DNA from: CAYGZA01 sp964354135
Lineage (GTDB): Bacteria > Planctomycetota > Planctomycetia > Pirellulales > Thermoguttaceae
Direction of reading: 5' to 3'
Assembly (NCBI GenBank): GCA_964354135.1
Contig: CAYGZA010000036.1
Location: forward strand, 1-30,897
Length of the DNA stretch: 30,897 nt
Positions 1-7,732 of this stretch are shown one piece after another. The notes beneath the pieces are model-generated. The model worked only from the letters and a program-made list of their open reading frames with translations, was not told the DNA's origin and ran no database searches. The translations under genes were made by a program, and so were the position numbers. How positions within the stretch are numbered: the stretch's first letter is position 1; each line of letters starts with the position of its first letter.

Positions 1-1352
1 TCTCCGGTGCTGCGGAAGAGGGCCTCGGCGAAGGCATCGAGCGTCGCCCGGCTCTCCGTTTCCGTAGGCTCGATCATCAGGGCCTCGCGGACGACGAGCG
101 GGAAATAGACCGTCGGCGCGTGGAACCCGAAATCCAGGAGCCGCTTGACCAAGTCCATCGCCGACACGCCGCGATCGGCCTTCAGGTGCGAAGCCGAGGC
201 GACGAACTCGTGCATGCAGCGCTCACCGTAGGGCACGGTGAGGAAGTGCTTCACGCGGCCGAGCAGATAGTTGGCGCCCAGCACGGCGTTTTCCGCCACC
301 CGCCGCAGGCCGTCCGGCCCGAGGGTCCGCAGGTAGCAGTAGGTCCGCACCAGCACGCCGGTGTTGCCGAAAAAGCTGCGGACGCGGCCGATCGACTTGG
401 GCCGGTCGAAGTCGAGGCGGAAGCCGTCTCCGTGGCGGACCACGACTGGCACGGGCAGATACGGGGCCAGCCTCGCAGCGACGGCGATCGGCCCGGCCCC
501 GGGACCGCCCCCGCCGTGCGGCGTGCTGAAGGTCTTGTGGGGGTTGAAGTGCATCATGTCGGCCCCGAAGTCGCCGGGCCGGGCGATCCCCAAGATCGCG
601 TTCATGTTCGCCCCGTCGAGGTAGACCAGCCCGCCGGCGTCGTGGACCATCCGGGCGATCCGGCCGATATGTCCGTCGAAAAGCCCCAGGGTGTTCGGGT
701 TGGTAATCATGAACACCGCGGTGGAGGAGCCGAGTTTGCCCGCCAGGTCTTTGAGGTCGACCAATCCCTTCTCGGTGCTGCGGATTTCGACCGTCCGGAA
801 GCCGGCCATCGCCGCGCTGGCGGGGTTGGTGCCGTGGGCCACATCGGGGATGAGCACGGTGGTCCGCTTCTGGCCGGCGTGGCGGAAATAGGCCGCCGCG
901 ACCAGGAGGGCCGTCATTTCGCCGTGCGCCCCGGCCGCCGGCTGCAAGCTCACCGCTTCGAGTCCGGCAATCTCGGCCAGCATCGCTTGGAGTTCCCAGA
1001 GGATCGCCAAGAGCCCTTGAAGGGTCGCCTCCGGCTGATAGGGATGGAGGTCGGCGAAGCCGGGCAGGCCCGCCAGCCGCTCGTTCCGCTTCGGGTTGTA
1101 CTTCATCGTACACGAGCCGAGCGGATAGAAGTGGGTGTCGACCGCCATGTTCTCGGTCGAGAGATTCGCGAAGTGCCGCACAAGGTCCGGCTCGCCGAGT
1201 TCCGGCAGCGGCGGGGGGGCATCGGCAATCGCACCCGGCGGCAGAAGCTCCGCAAGCGGACGCTCCGGCACGTCGCACGCGGGCAATTGCACTGCCCGGC
1301 AGCCCGGGTGAGAGAGTTCAAACAAGAGTTGAGTGGCTTGGCGGTTGCGCAT
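1..1352 (-). CDS. gcvPB: Glycine dehydrogenase (decarboxylating) subunit 2, P-protein beta half, partial at the window edge
   Basis: This is the PLP-binding half of the split P-protein of the glycine cleavage system, which decarboxylates glycine and passes the aminomethyl group to the lipoyl arm of GcvH. The minus-strand reading from the ATG at 1352 gives MRNRQATQLLFELSHPGCRA and is open to position 1. The PLP-lysine context FNPHKTFSTPHGGGGPGAG is present, as are family stretches such as LGSCTMKYNPKRNE and LQPAAGAHGEMTALL. About 450 residues are visible and the family is usually near 480-500, so only the C-terminus is missing. The reading frame is clean. It normally follows gcvPA directly, but here a two-gene cassette (1393-2486) lies between them. 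Identification is from memory of the family. Confidence 0.95.
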   Translation of the reverse strand, partial: MRNRQATQLLFELSHPGCRAVQLPACDVPERPLAELLPPGAIADAPPPLPELGEPDLVRHFANLSTENMAVDTHFYPLGSCTMKYNPKRNERLAGLPGFADLHPYQPEATLQGLLAILWELQAMLAEIAGLEAVSLQPAAGAHGEMTALLVAAAYFRHAGQKRTTVLIPDVAHGTNPASAAMAGFRTVEIRSTEKGLVDLKDLAGKLGSSTAVFMITNPNTLGLFDGHIGRIARMVHDAGGLVYLDGANMNAILGIARPGDFGADMMHFNPHKTFSTPHGGGGPGAGPIAVAARLAPYLPVPVVVRHGDGFRLDFDRPKSIGRVRSFFGNTGVLVRTYCYLRTLGPDGLRRVAENAVLGANYLLGRVKHFLTVPYGERCMHEFVASASHLKADRGVSAMDLVKRLLDFGFHAPTVYFPLVVREALMIEPTETESRATLDAFAEALFRSTG

Positions 1353-1392
1353 GTCCGATGATGCTTCGCGTTAGCACGTGCTTGCGGTGACT

Positions 1393-1947
1393 TCATTGGC
1401 CCGGGGCATCCGGGGGATAAACCTCTTGAGCGATCATCCATTTCGAGTCGGGGAGAATGTCCTGGAGATGACCCAGCGTTGCCACGGCGTCCTCCAAGGT
1501 GGCACATCGCACCCCCGGTAGCCAGGGCACTTCTGGCATCCGGGAAGTCGACATCCTCGATCCTCCCGCCTCTATAATGGCTTGCAACTCCTTTTCCGAA
1601 AGCGCTTCACGCGTCCGTCCCATGGGGCTTACCCAGTACGGCAGCATCCCCATGGCCGCGGCCTCGGGTACGGTGATCCCGATTGCCAGGCTGATCTTGT
1701 CGCGGTATTCCGCCCCGAGGGCTTTTTCGTAAGCGTCGAGGATGATGTCTGCCCTGAGCTCGCTCGGGCATCCCTCCCATCGGTCCCAGATCACGTCGGT
1801 TATTACCGATTGAGTTCCCGTCGCGAGTTTTTCCAGAATGATCGGCTGCCCGAAGTGGCGGGGCTTCTGTAATTCCTGGGCCAGTTCGGCGACGAGAGTT
1901 TGCCTCTCGGCATATTCGGTTGGCTCAGTTGGGGGATGGCGTGGCAT
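1393..1947 (-). CDS. Uncharacterised 184-residue protein, partner of the upstream HEPN-like gene
   Basis: I do not recognise a named family. The protein is soluble and mixed acidic/basic, with no signal peptide or membrane segment. It contains VIWDRWEGCPSELRADIILDA and a following segment ending in AIGITVPEAAAMGMLPYWV, which read as genuine folded protein, not as antisense noise. The ATG at 1947 follows a good ribosome binding site (GAGGAG, about 9 nt upstream). It starts 26 bp after the stop of the HEPN-like gene on the same strand, so the two are probably co-transcribed, and 40 bp separate its stop from gcvPB. The pairing suggests a toxin-antitoxin type unit in which this would be the antitoxin or second component, but nothing in the sequence proves that. 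Local base composition looks less GC-rich than the gcv genes. Confidence 0.75.
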   Translation of the reverse strand: MPRHPPTEPTEYAERQTLVAELAQELQKPRHFGQPIILEKLATGTQSVITDVIWDRWEGCPSELRADIILDAYEKALGAEYRDKISLAIGITVPEAAAMGMLPYWVSPMGRTREALSEKELQAIIEAGGSRMSTSRMPEVPWLPGVRCATLEDAVATLGHLQDILPDSKWMIAQEVYPPDAPGQ

Positions 1948-1973
1948 GGAAGACGGCTCCTCACCGAAGATTG

Positions 1974-2486
1974 TTACAGGTCACGGGAATTCCTCAGGAA
2001 CCACTCGGCCGACTCCGCGACCGCCGCGACTTCGAATGGATAGGGAACGTTCCTTTTGTAACGCAACCATTCACGCCACCGATCGTACACGCGGCGGGCG
2101 TGGCCCAACAGGATTCTGTCGAAGTGACGCACGGCGTACGGGCGGTTCATCGCCTCCCGGTGCCGGATTAGCAACTGGGTCCAGCCGTTCAGGTCATGGT
2201 AGCCTCCGGGCCAGTCGATTCTGTAGGACTTGGCTTTTGCTTTGGCGTCCGCCAAGTCTTTCATCGTGATAGATTGATCGTCCCCGTACCCCAGCAACGC
2301 GAACCACGCCGCCTTCACGGTCATCTCTACAGTGTATCCCCACAGGTAAATCGCGGCCAGCCCGCGGTTCGATCGAGCCAACTGCGAAGCGTCCTCGTGG
2401 CGGATCCGGGCTGAGACGCGGAACTGAGCAATCGAGTCTGGTTGCAGACGTTGCGTCAGAAGCCTGGGCACGCGCAGTCTCCCCAT
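1974..2486 (-). CDS. HEPN-like domain protein, candidate RNase-type toxin
   Basis: The protein has 170 residues. Residues 41-62 (RGLAAIYLWGYTVEMTVKAA) resemble the first helix pair of HEPN proteins, where an xxYLAGYAVExxLKA pattern is usual. A YHDLNGWTQLL stretch at 96-106 resembles the common GHDLxxLL segment, and R124-ILLG-H129 fits the Rx4-6H motif of HEPN ribonucleases. The start is placed at the ATG at 2486. An upstream extension to 2597 would run inside gcvPA and reads like antisense sequence. The ribosome binding site is weak; the gene starts 11 bp after the gcvPA stop, so translation may be coupled. HEPN proteins often pair with MNT nucleotidyltransferase antitoxins, but the neighbour here is not one. 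The HEPN assignment is by motif only. Confidence 0.7.
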   Translation of the reverse strand: MGRLRVPRLLTQRLQPDSIAQFRVSARIRHEDASQLARSNRGLAAIYLWGYTVEMTVKAAWFALLGYGDDQSITMKDLADAKAKAKSYRIDWPGGYHDLNGWTQLLIRHREAMNRPYAVRHFDRILLGHARRVYDRWREWLRYKRNVPYPFEVAAVAESAEWFLRNSRDL

Positions 2487-2497
2487 CAACGCGGTCG

Positions 2498-3841
2498 CTA
2501 CCGTGCCGAAAGACACTCCGCCAACCGATCGATCTGGGCTTTGGTGCGTTTTTCCGTGACCGCCACCAACAGACAATCGGCCGACTCGGGATACCATCGC
2601 CCCAGTGGGACCCCGGCGAAGATGCCGTCGCGGAGTGCGGCATCCAAGCGGCGGTCCACCGCGCCATCCGCCGCGCGGACGACGAATTCCTTGAACACCG
2701 GACGCTCAAACGCCGGCTCCAGTCCCGCCTGCGATGCCAGCCGATCCATGGCATAATGCGCCTTTTGCAGGCAAAGCTCCGCGACCGACCTCATGCCTTG
2801 CGGCCCCATCGCCGCCAAGTAGACCGCCGCCCGCAGGGCCATGAGCCCCTGGTTGGTGCAGATGTTGCTGGTGGCCTTTCCGCGGCGGATATGTTGTTCC
2901 CGGGTCTGGAGCGTCAGCACCCAGCAGCGATTTCCCCGGCGATCCACCGTCTGCCCGACCAACCGGCCAGGCATGCGGCGAACGAACTCCTCCCGGCAGG
3001 CCATGATCCCCAGGTAGGGGCCGCCGAAGGACAAGGGACTCCCCAGCGGCTGGCCTTCCGCGACCGCGATGTCGGCCCCGTAGTCCCCCGGCTGGAGCAA
3101 GAGCCCCAGGCTGATCGGATCGAACACCACGACCAGAAGCGCCCCGGCCCGATGGGCGATTTCCCCGATCGCCCGCACGTCCTCCAGGCACCCGAAGAAA
3201 TTCGGATGCTGCACCAAGACGCAGGCCGTCTCCTCGTTGACGGCGGCGGCCAGCGACTCCGGGTCGATCGTCCCCTGCGGCGCCGCGACCGCCACCAATT
3301 CCGTCCCCAGGTTTGTCAGGTACGTGGCCAGGACCTGGCGATACTCGGGGTGGACGCCGGCCGTCGTAACCACCCGGCCCGGCCGCCGCGTGATGCTCAT
3401 GGCCATGAGGACCGCCTCGGCCGCGGCGGACGCGCCGTCGTAGAGGCTGGCGTTGGAGACGTCCATCCCGGTCAACTGGGTGATGAGCGTCTGGTACTCG
3501 AAGGCCGCTTGGAGCGTTCCCTGGCTCGCCTCGGGCTGGTAGGGCGTGTAGGCGGTGTAGAACTCGCTGCGGGCGGCAACGAAGTCGACGACGGCCGGGA
3601 TGAAATGGTCGTAGGCCCCGCCGCCCAGGAAGCAGACGGCCTGGCTCGCCGGGGTGTTCCGGGCCGCCAGACTGCCCATGTGGCCCGTCAGCTCCAGCTC
3701 CGACATGGCCGGCGGCACCGCCAGGTCCCGCCGCAGCCGCAGCTCCGGCGGCACCATGCGAAACAGGTCTTCCAGCGAGGCGACCCCGATCGCTTCGAGC
3801 ATCGCTTGCTGGTCTTCAGCGGTATTAGGAATGTAAGGCAT
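2498..3841 (-). CDS. gcvPA: Glycine dehydrogenase (decarboxylating) subunit 1, P-protein alpha half
   Basis: This is the first half of the two-subunit P-protein, which works with GcvPB to decarboxylate glycine. The protein has 447 residues and begins MPYIPNTAEDQQAMLEAIGV, a normal GcvPA N-terminus, followed by the conserved CFLGGGAYDHFIPAVVDF and YTAYTPYQPEASQGTLQAAF segments. The DGASAAAEAVLMA and FDPISLGLLLQPGDYGADI stretches also fit. Length is typical of the family. The start is the ATG at 3841. It lies downstream of gcvH with a 211-bp gap that is mostly a 7-bp repeat element. An operon with gcvH is likely. No gcvT is in the window. Confidence 0.97.
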   Translation of the reverse strand: MPYIPNTAEDQQAMLEAIGVASLEDLFRMVPPELRLRRDLAVPPAMSELELTGHMGSLAARNTPASQAVCFLGGGAYDHFIPAVVDFVAARSEFYTAYTPYQPEASQGTLQAAFEYQTLITQLTGMDVSNASLYDGASAAAEAVLMAMSITRRPGRVVTTAGVHPEYRQVLATYLTNLGTELVAVAAPQGTIDPESLAAAVNEETACVLVQHPNFFGCLEDVRAIGEIAHRAGALLVVVFDPISLGLLLQPGDYGADIAVAEGQPLGSPLSFGGPYLGIMACREEFVRRMPGRLVGQTVDRRGNRCWVLTLQTREQHIRRGKATSNICTNQGLMALRAAVYLAAMGPQGMRSVAELCLQKAHYAMDRLASQAGLEPAFERPVFKEFVVRAADGAVDRRLDAALRDGIFAGVPLGRWYPESADCLLVAVTEKRTKAQIDRLAECLSAR

Positions 3842-3879
3842 AGCGCGGGGCAGCGGGAACGTCGGTGAAGAGTAGACCC

Positions 3880-4045
3880 AGCTATCAGCTATCAGGTTTC
3901 AGCTATCGGCTTTCAGGTTTCAGCGATCAGCCAACAGCGATCAGGCACTGTCGTGTTGGCTTCGTCGTGCAATCGAACCTCCAACGCCGTACTTGGTCCA
4001 CTTCGTTCCCCAAGCTGACTGCTGATAGCTGACTGCTGATAGCAG
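3880..4045. repeat. Inverted-arm element of degenerate 7-bp repeats, copy 1
   Basis: The left arm (3880-3949) reads as ten successive 7-mers close to AGCTATC (agctatc, agctatc, aggtttc, agctatc, ggctttc and so on). The right arm (4013-4045) reads as 7-mers close to TGCTGAT/AGCTGAC, which is the reverse complement type. A core of about 60 bp with no repeat lies between them. The arms could fold into a long imperfect hairpin in the gcvH-gcvPA transcript. Similar elements lie at 10808-10893 and 16845-16981. Confidence 0.85.
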
Positions 4046-4052
4046 AAAGGCC

Positions 4053-4460
4053 CTACTCCCCCGCCGCCGCTTCTTCGCACTGTTGTCTGTACGTCTCGTA
4101 GCTCACCAGCGCGGCCAGTGCGGCGTCATCGCTGATCTTGATCTTGACCAGCCAGCCGGCGCCGTAGGGGTCTTTGGTCAGCGTCTCCAGGTCCTGGGCG
4201 ACCGCCTCGTTGACCTCGACGATCTCGCCGTCCACCGGGCTGTAGAGATCGCTGACGGCCTTGACCGACTCGACCTCGCCGTAGGGCTTGCCGGCCTGGA
4301 CTTGCCGGCCCACCGCCGGCAGGTCGATGAAGACCAGGTCCGTGAGGGCCTCGACGGCATAGGCCGTGATTCCCACCGTGGCGATCTTGTCCCCGGACGG
4401 CTTCGCCTGGACCTGGACCCATTCGTGCGTCTTCGAGTAGAGCAGTTGTTCGGGTGTCAC
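4053..4460 (-). CDS. gcvH: Glycine cleavage system H protein
   Basis: This lipoyl carrier protein shuttles the methylamine group between the P, T and L proteins. It has 135 residues, the usual size. The lipoylated lysine is K67 in GEVESVKAVSDLYSPVDGEI, and the N-terminal YSKTHEWVQV is characteristic. The start is a GTG at 4460, preceded by AAAGGA about 10 nt upstream on the minus strand. A promoter of CTGACA-N17-TAGAAT form lies just upstream (4499-4527). It is first in the apparent gcvH-gcvPA-cassette-gcvPB order. No glycine riboswitch was recognised in the leader. Confidence 0.97.
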   Translation of the reverse strand: MTPEQLLYSKTHEWVQVQAKPSGDKIATVGITAYAVEALTDLVFIDLPAVGRQVQAGKPYGEVESVKAVSDLYSPVDGEIVEVNEAVAQDLETLTKDPYGAGWLVKIKISDDAALAALVSYETYRQQCEEAAAGE

Positions 4461-4498
4461 GTTGGCATTCCTTTCGCGTTACGGCGGCGGAAGCGGCC

Positions 4499-4527
4499 AT
4501 TCTACCCAGACTGCCCAACCGTGTCAG
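4499..4527 (-). promoter_or_regulatory. Sigma70-like promoter for gcvH
   Basis: On the minus strand CTGACA (4527-4522) is followed after exactly 17 nt by TAGAAT (4504-4499). This predicts a start site near 4492 and a leader of about 30 nt before the gcvH GTG. The -10 hexamer is the same as the one ahead of the dksA-like gene. Confidence 0.65.
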
Positions 4528-4729
4528 GAGCAAAACAGGCCCACGCGGCTCGGGGTACAGCCCCCACACCTTACCGATGGCCGACAACCTTGGCCCCCCA
4601 GATTTGGTGGCTACCTCCTTCTCTGCTCAAGGCGCATATCCCCGACCCCGTCGGCGGACTCGCCAACGCGTTGCCGTTCGGATACATTTGAAGGGACGGT
4701 CGCACGATTGGAGCATACAAGAGAGACGC

Positions 4730-5026
4730 ATGGGCTTTGGGATCAAGTTTTCCGCGCGCGCCCGGGGCAATCTCAAGGGACTTCGCAAGCGGGACCAGCA
4801 AGTCATCGTGGATGCGATCGAAGTCCGCCTGGGGCACGAACCGGGCAAGCCGACCCGGAATCGGAAACTGCTGGAAGACAACCCGCTCGCTCCCTGGGAG
4901 TTGCGTGTGGGCGGTTTTCGCGTGTTCTACGATATTGACGTGGGTACGGCGACGGTGGTCATCGTTGCAGTCGGACACAAGGTCCGCAACAGGCTGTTCA
5001 TAGGTGGCGAGGAGATTGAGCTATGA
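4730..5026 (+). CDS. RelE/ParE-family toxin of a type II toxin-antitoxin pair
   Basis: This 98-residue basic protein starts MGFGIKFSARARGNLKGLRK. The C-terminal half, PWELRVGGFRVFYDIDVGTA followed by VVIVAVGHKVRNRLFIGGEE, is the classic RelE/ParE beta-sheet signature with the LR-x-G-x-x-R-V-x-Y pattern. Such toxins either cleave mRNA in the ribosome or poison gyrase, and the sequence alone does not decide which. The frame is open further upstream to 4454, but the extra 92 residues are low-complexity and basic, overlap the gcvH promoter region and are not expected in the family, so the ATG at 4730 is chosen. The stop overlaps the antitoxin start by 4 bp (ATGA). Confidence 0.88.
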   Translation: MGFGIKFSARARGNLKGLRKRDQQVIVDAIEVRLGHEPGKPTRNRKLLEDNPLAPWELRVGGFRVFYDIDVGTATVVIVAVGHKVRNRLFIGGEEIEL

Positions 5027-5325
5027 AGACGGTTGCGGTGGAAGACACGACCTTGAGCGCCGAAGACCTCGCCACGATGGCCCAGAAGGAGATCGTCATC
5101 CTTACCCGTAAAGGCGACCCGCTGGTTGCGGTTAAGAAGGTGTCCGGCTCCGATTGGGAGTCCGTTTCGTTGGCGAACAACCCCAAGTTCATCGCGCTGA
5201 TCGAGGCGTCTCGGCGTTCCTATCGGGAACAAGGCGGAATCAGCCTCGATGAGATTCGCCGGGAGTTTGGGTTGAGACCAAGAAGGAAAGCGGGGGCGAC
5301 GCGACGGAGCGGGAAAAAGGCCTGA
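5023..5325 (+). CDS. Antitoxin of the RelE/ParE pair, Phd/YefM-like
   Basis: This 100-residue protein begins MKTVAVEDTTLSAEDLATMA and continues EIVILTRKGDPLVAVKKVSG, which matches the Phd/YefM pattern of a DNA-binding N-terminus with a KxGKPVAxL-like strand. The C-terminal helix (ISLDEIRREFGLRPRRK) would wrap the toxin. Its ATG overlaps the toxin stop, so translation is coupled, with the toxin encoded first. It ends 72 bp before the convergent rnr stop. The family label is inferred from pattern and context. Confidence 0.82.
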   Translation: MKTVAVEDTTLSAEDLATMAQKEIVILTRKGDPLVAVKKVSGSDWESVSLANNPKFIALIEASRRSYREQGGISLDEIRREFGLRPRRKAGATRRSGKKA

Positions 5326-5397
5326 CGGACGGCGCATCGGACTTGCGCGCTCAAGTGCCCTCACCCAAGCCCATCCCACGGGGGCCGTTAGAGCCCC

Positions 5398-7662
5398 TTA
5401 TCGCTTCTTTCTGCCCCCACGCTTCCCTCGGGTGATCGGGGCCGCTTTCGTGCTCCGCTTGGGCTCCCGCGTCTCGCTTTGCTTCCGCTTGGCTACTTGT
5501 CCTTCCGGCTGCGGGCGCGGGAGCCGACGGACCAGGCGGAAATCCAGCTCCCTCCGCTCCAGGTCGACGCGGGCCACCACCACGCGGACCAGGTCCCCCA
5601 GCCGAAACTGGTTGCCCGCGCGGTGGCCGAACAGGCTGTGGGCGGTCCGATCGAAGCGATAGTAGTCGTCGACCAGTGAATCGACGTGGATCAGCCCCTC
5701 GGCCGGGAGAAGGATCCCCTGGACAAACAACCCGAAGCTCTCCACGCCGGTGATGACCGCCTCCATTTCCTCTCCGATCCGGCCGCTCATGTAGGTGAGT
5801 AGCTTCAGCTTCGTCAATTCCCGCTCGGCGGCCTCGGCCCGCTGTTCGCGCTGGGAGCAGTGCTCGCCGAGTTGGGTCAGTGCCGCGAGGTCGTTCCGCG
5901 GTTTCGCCTTGGCGAGGACCGCGTCGATCAGCCGGTGGACGGTCAGGTCGGGATAGCGGCGGATCGGCGAGGTGAAATGGCAGTAGCACGGGCTGGCCAG
6001 GGCATAGTGCTCTTCCTCCTTGGGGCTGTAGACCGCGCGGGGGAGCGAGCGGAGGACCGCGTAGTGGACGGCGTGTTGCTCGGGGCGGCCGACGGCCCCG
6101 CCCAGGAGCGTCTGCAAGCCAAACCGGCTTGCCAGGTCCCGGCTGGGAAGCCGCAACTCGGTGACGAATTCCCCCAGGGCCCGGAGCTTGCGGGGGTCGG
6201 GCGCCGGGTGAACGCGGTGGAGGAACTGGAAGCCGCGGTCGCGGAGCAATTCGGCAATCGCCTCGTTGGCCGCGAGCATGAACTCTTCGATGATCTGGTG
6301 GCTCTCGGTGTTCTCTTCGACGTGGGCCCCGGAGACGCGGCCGTGGGCGTCCAGCTCGATTTTCACCTCGGGGAGCGTCAGTTCCAGGGCCCCCCGGGCG
6401 AACCTGCGGCGGCGGAGGATTGCCGCCAGCTCGCGCATCCGCAGGAGCAGTTGGCACACCTCGGCGCCCCATTTCCGCCGCCAGGGCGCCGCATCGGCCA
6501 GGAACTGGTCGACCTCCCCGTAGGTCAGCCGCCGCCGGCTCTTGATGACGGCCGAATGGACGTCGCTGGCAACCCGCAGGCCGTCCGCGGCGAATTCCAG
6601 GTAGATCGTCTTGGTGAAGCGGAGCTTGCCCGGCTGGAGGCTGGCCAGGCCGTTGGAAATCAGCTCCGGGAGCATTGGGATGACGCGGTCCGGCAGATAG
6701 ACGCTGGTGGCCCGCTCCAGGGCCTCGCGGTCCAGCGCCGTCTTGGGGCGGACGAAGTGCGCCACGTCGGCAATGTGGACCCCCAAGCGCCAGGGGCCGT
6801 TGTCCAGGCGCGCCAGCGAGATCGCGTCGTCGAAATCGCGGGCATCGGCCGGGTCGATGGTGATCACGGTCTCGGCGGTGGCATCGAACCGATCCTCCGG
6901 GATCGACTCCTCAATGCCCTCGGCCCCCCGCCGGGCCTCCTCCAAGACCTCGTCCGGGAACTCTTCGGGGAGCTTGAACTCGCGGACGATGGAGAGCACG
7001 TCGACCCCCGGCTTGCCGCGCGGGCCGAGGACTTCCAGGATCACCCCTTCGCCTTCGTGCAGGTGCGAGGGGAAGCGGATCATGTCGACGACAACCTTGT
7101 CGTTGGGCCGGACGTTCCGGGCCCCGGGGTCCCCCACGGAGATCGCGCGGCTGAAGAGTCCGCCGTCGATCTCGACCAGTCCGGACCCTCCGCTCTCGAA
7201 GTACGTCCCCACGAACTCGTGGGCCTGCCGCTCGATGACCTCGACGATCTCGCCCCGCGGCCGTGCCTCGCCGTGGCCCCGTTTGCCTCTCACGCGCACG
7301 GCCACGACGTCGCCGGAAGAGGCGTCGCCGGCCTTGTCGGCGGGGACGAAGATGTCTCGCACTTCCGGATCGCCTCGCGCGGCGCCGGACGGCCGCACAA
7401 AGCCGAATCCCCCCTCCGCCCTGCGAAAGACCCCGATAACACGGTCACCCTTCGGCCGGGTCGCGTCGGCGGCTTCGACCATGTGGTTGGAGCCGTAGGC
7501 AAGCCGGCCCCGGGCCACCAGGTGCTTGACCGCCTTCTTGACCTCGGCCGCCTGGGCCTTGGAGACCTGCAACTGCTCGGCAATCACCCGGGGCTTGACC
7601 GGTCGATAATTCGGCCGGCGGACCAGGTCCAGGATCGCCTGTTCAAGCTCTGTCTTGTCCAT
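5398..7662 (-). CDS. rnr: Ribonuclease R, 3'-5' exoribonuclease
   Basis: This processive RNase II/R-family enzyme degrades structured RNA from the 3' end. It has 754 residues when started at the ATG at 7662 (MDKTELEQAILDLVRRPNYR). The longer reading to 7719 adds only a Ser/Pro-rich leader. The order is an N-terminal winged-helix segment (about 1-70), cold-shock OB folds (GVFRRAEGGFGFVRP), and the RNB catalytic domain with DPADARDFDDA, whose aspartates hold the metals. An S1 domain (EAVITGVESFGLFVQGILLP) and a Lys/Arg-rich tail (KRKQSETREPKRSTK onward) follow. The tail is typical of RNase R rather than RNase II. A YhaM-like exonuclease gene lies 70 bp upstream on the same strand. Confidence 0.96.
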   Translation of the reverse strand: MDKTELEQAILDLVRRPNYRPVKPRVIAEQLQVSKAQAAEVKKAVKHLVARGRLAYGSNHMVEAADATRPKGDRVIGVFRRAEGGFGFVRPSGAARGDPEVRDIFVPADKAGDASSGDVVAVRVRGKRGHGEARPRGEIVEVIERQAHEFVGTYFESGGSGLVEIDGGLFSRAISVGDPGARNVRPNDKVVVDMIRFPSHLHEGEGVILEVLGPRGKPGVDVLSIVREFKLPEEFPDEVLEEARRGAEGIEESIPEDRFDATAETVITIDPADARDFDDAISLARLDNGPWRLGVHIADVAHFVRPKTALDREALERATSVYLPDRVIPMLPELISNGLASLQPGKLRFTKTIYLEFAADGLRVASDVHSAVIKSRRRLTYGEVDQFLADAAPWRRKWGAEVCQLLLRMRELAAILRRRRFARGALELTLPEVKIELDAHGRVSGAHVEENTESHQIIEEFMLAANEAIAELLRDRGFQFLHRVHPAPDPRKLRALGEFVTELRLPSRDLASRFGLQTLLGGAVGRPEQHAVHYAVLRSLPRAVYSPKEEEHYALASPCYCHFTSPIRRYPDLTVHRLIDAVLAKAKPRNDLAALTQLGEHCSQREQRAEAAERELTKLKLLTYMSGRIGEEMEAVITGVESFGLFVQGILLPAEGLIHVDSLVDDYYRFDRTAHSLFGHRAGNQFRLGDLVRVVVARVDLERRELDFRLVRRLPRPQPEGQVAKRKQSETREPKRSTKAAPITRGKRGGRKKR

Positions 7663-7732
7663 AGGATGGAACCTCGGGGAACTGCACGATCCCGGCGCAG
7701 CCGAGGGCGGCTGTGCCACATGACGGCACGGC

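Noticed and set aside
4454..4729. N-terminal extension of the RelE/ParE toxin
   Set aside because: The extra 92 residues are not expected in the family and would overlap the gcvH promoter and start region. The ATG at 4730 gives the normal size.
4461..4729. Glycine riboswitch ahead of gcvH
   Set aside because: No recognisable aptamer core was found, and the predicted leader is only about 30 nt.
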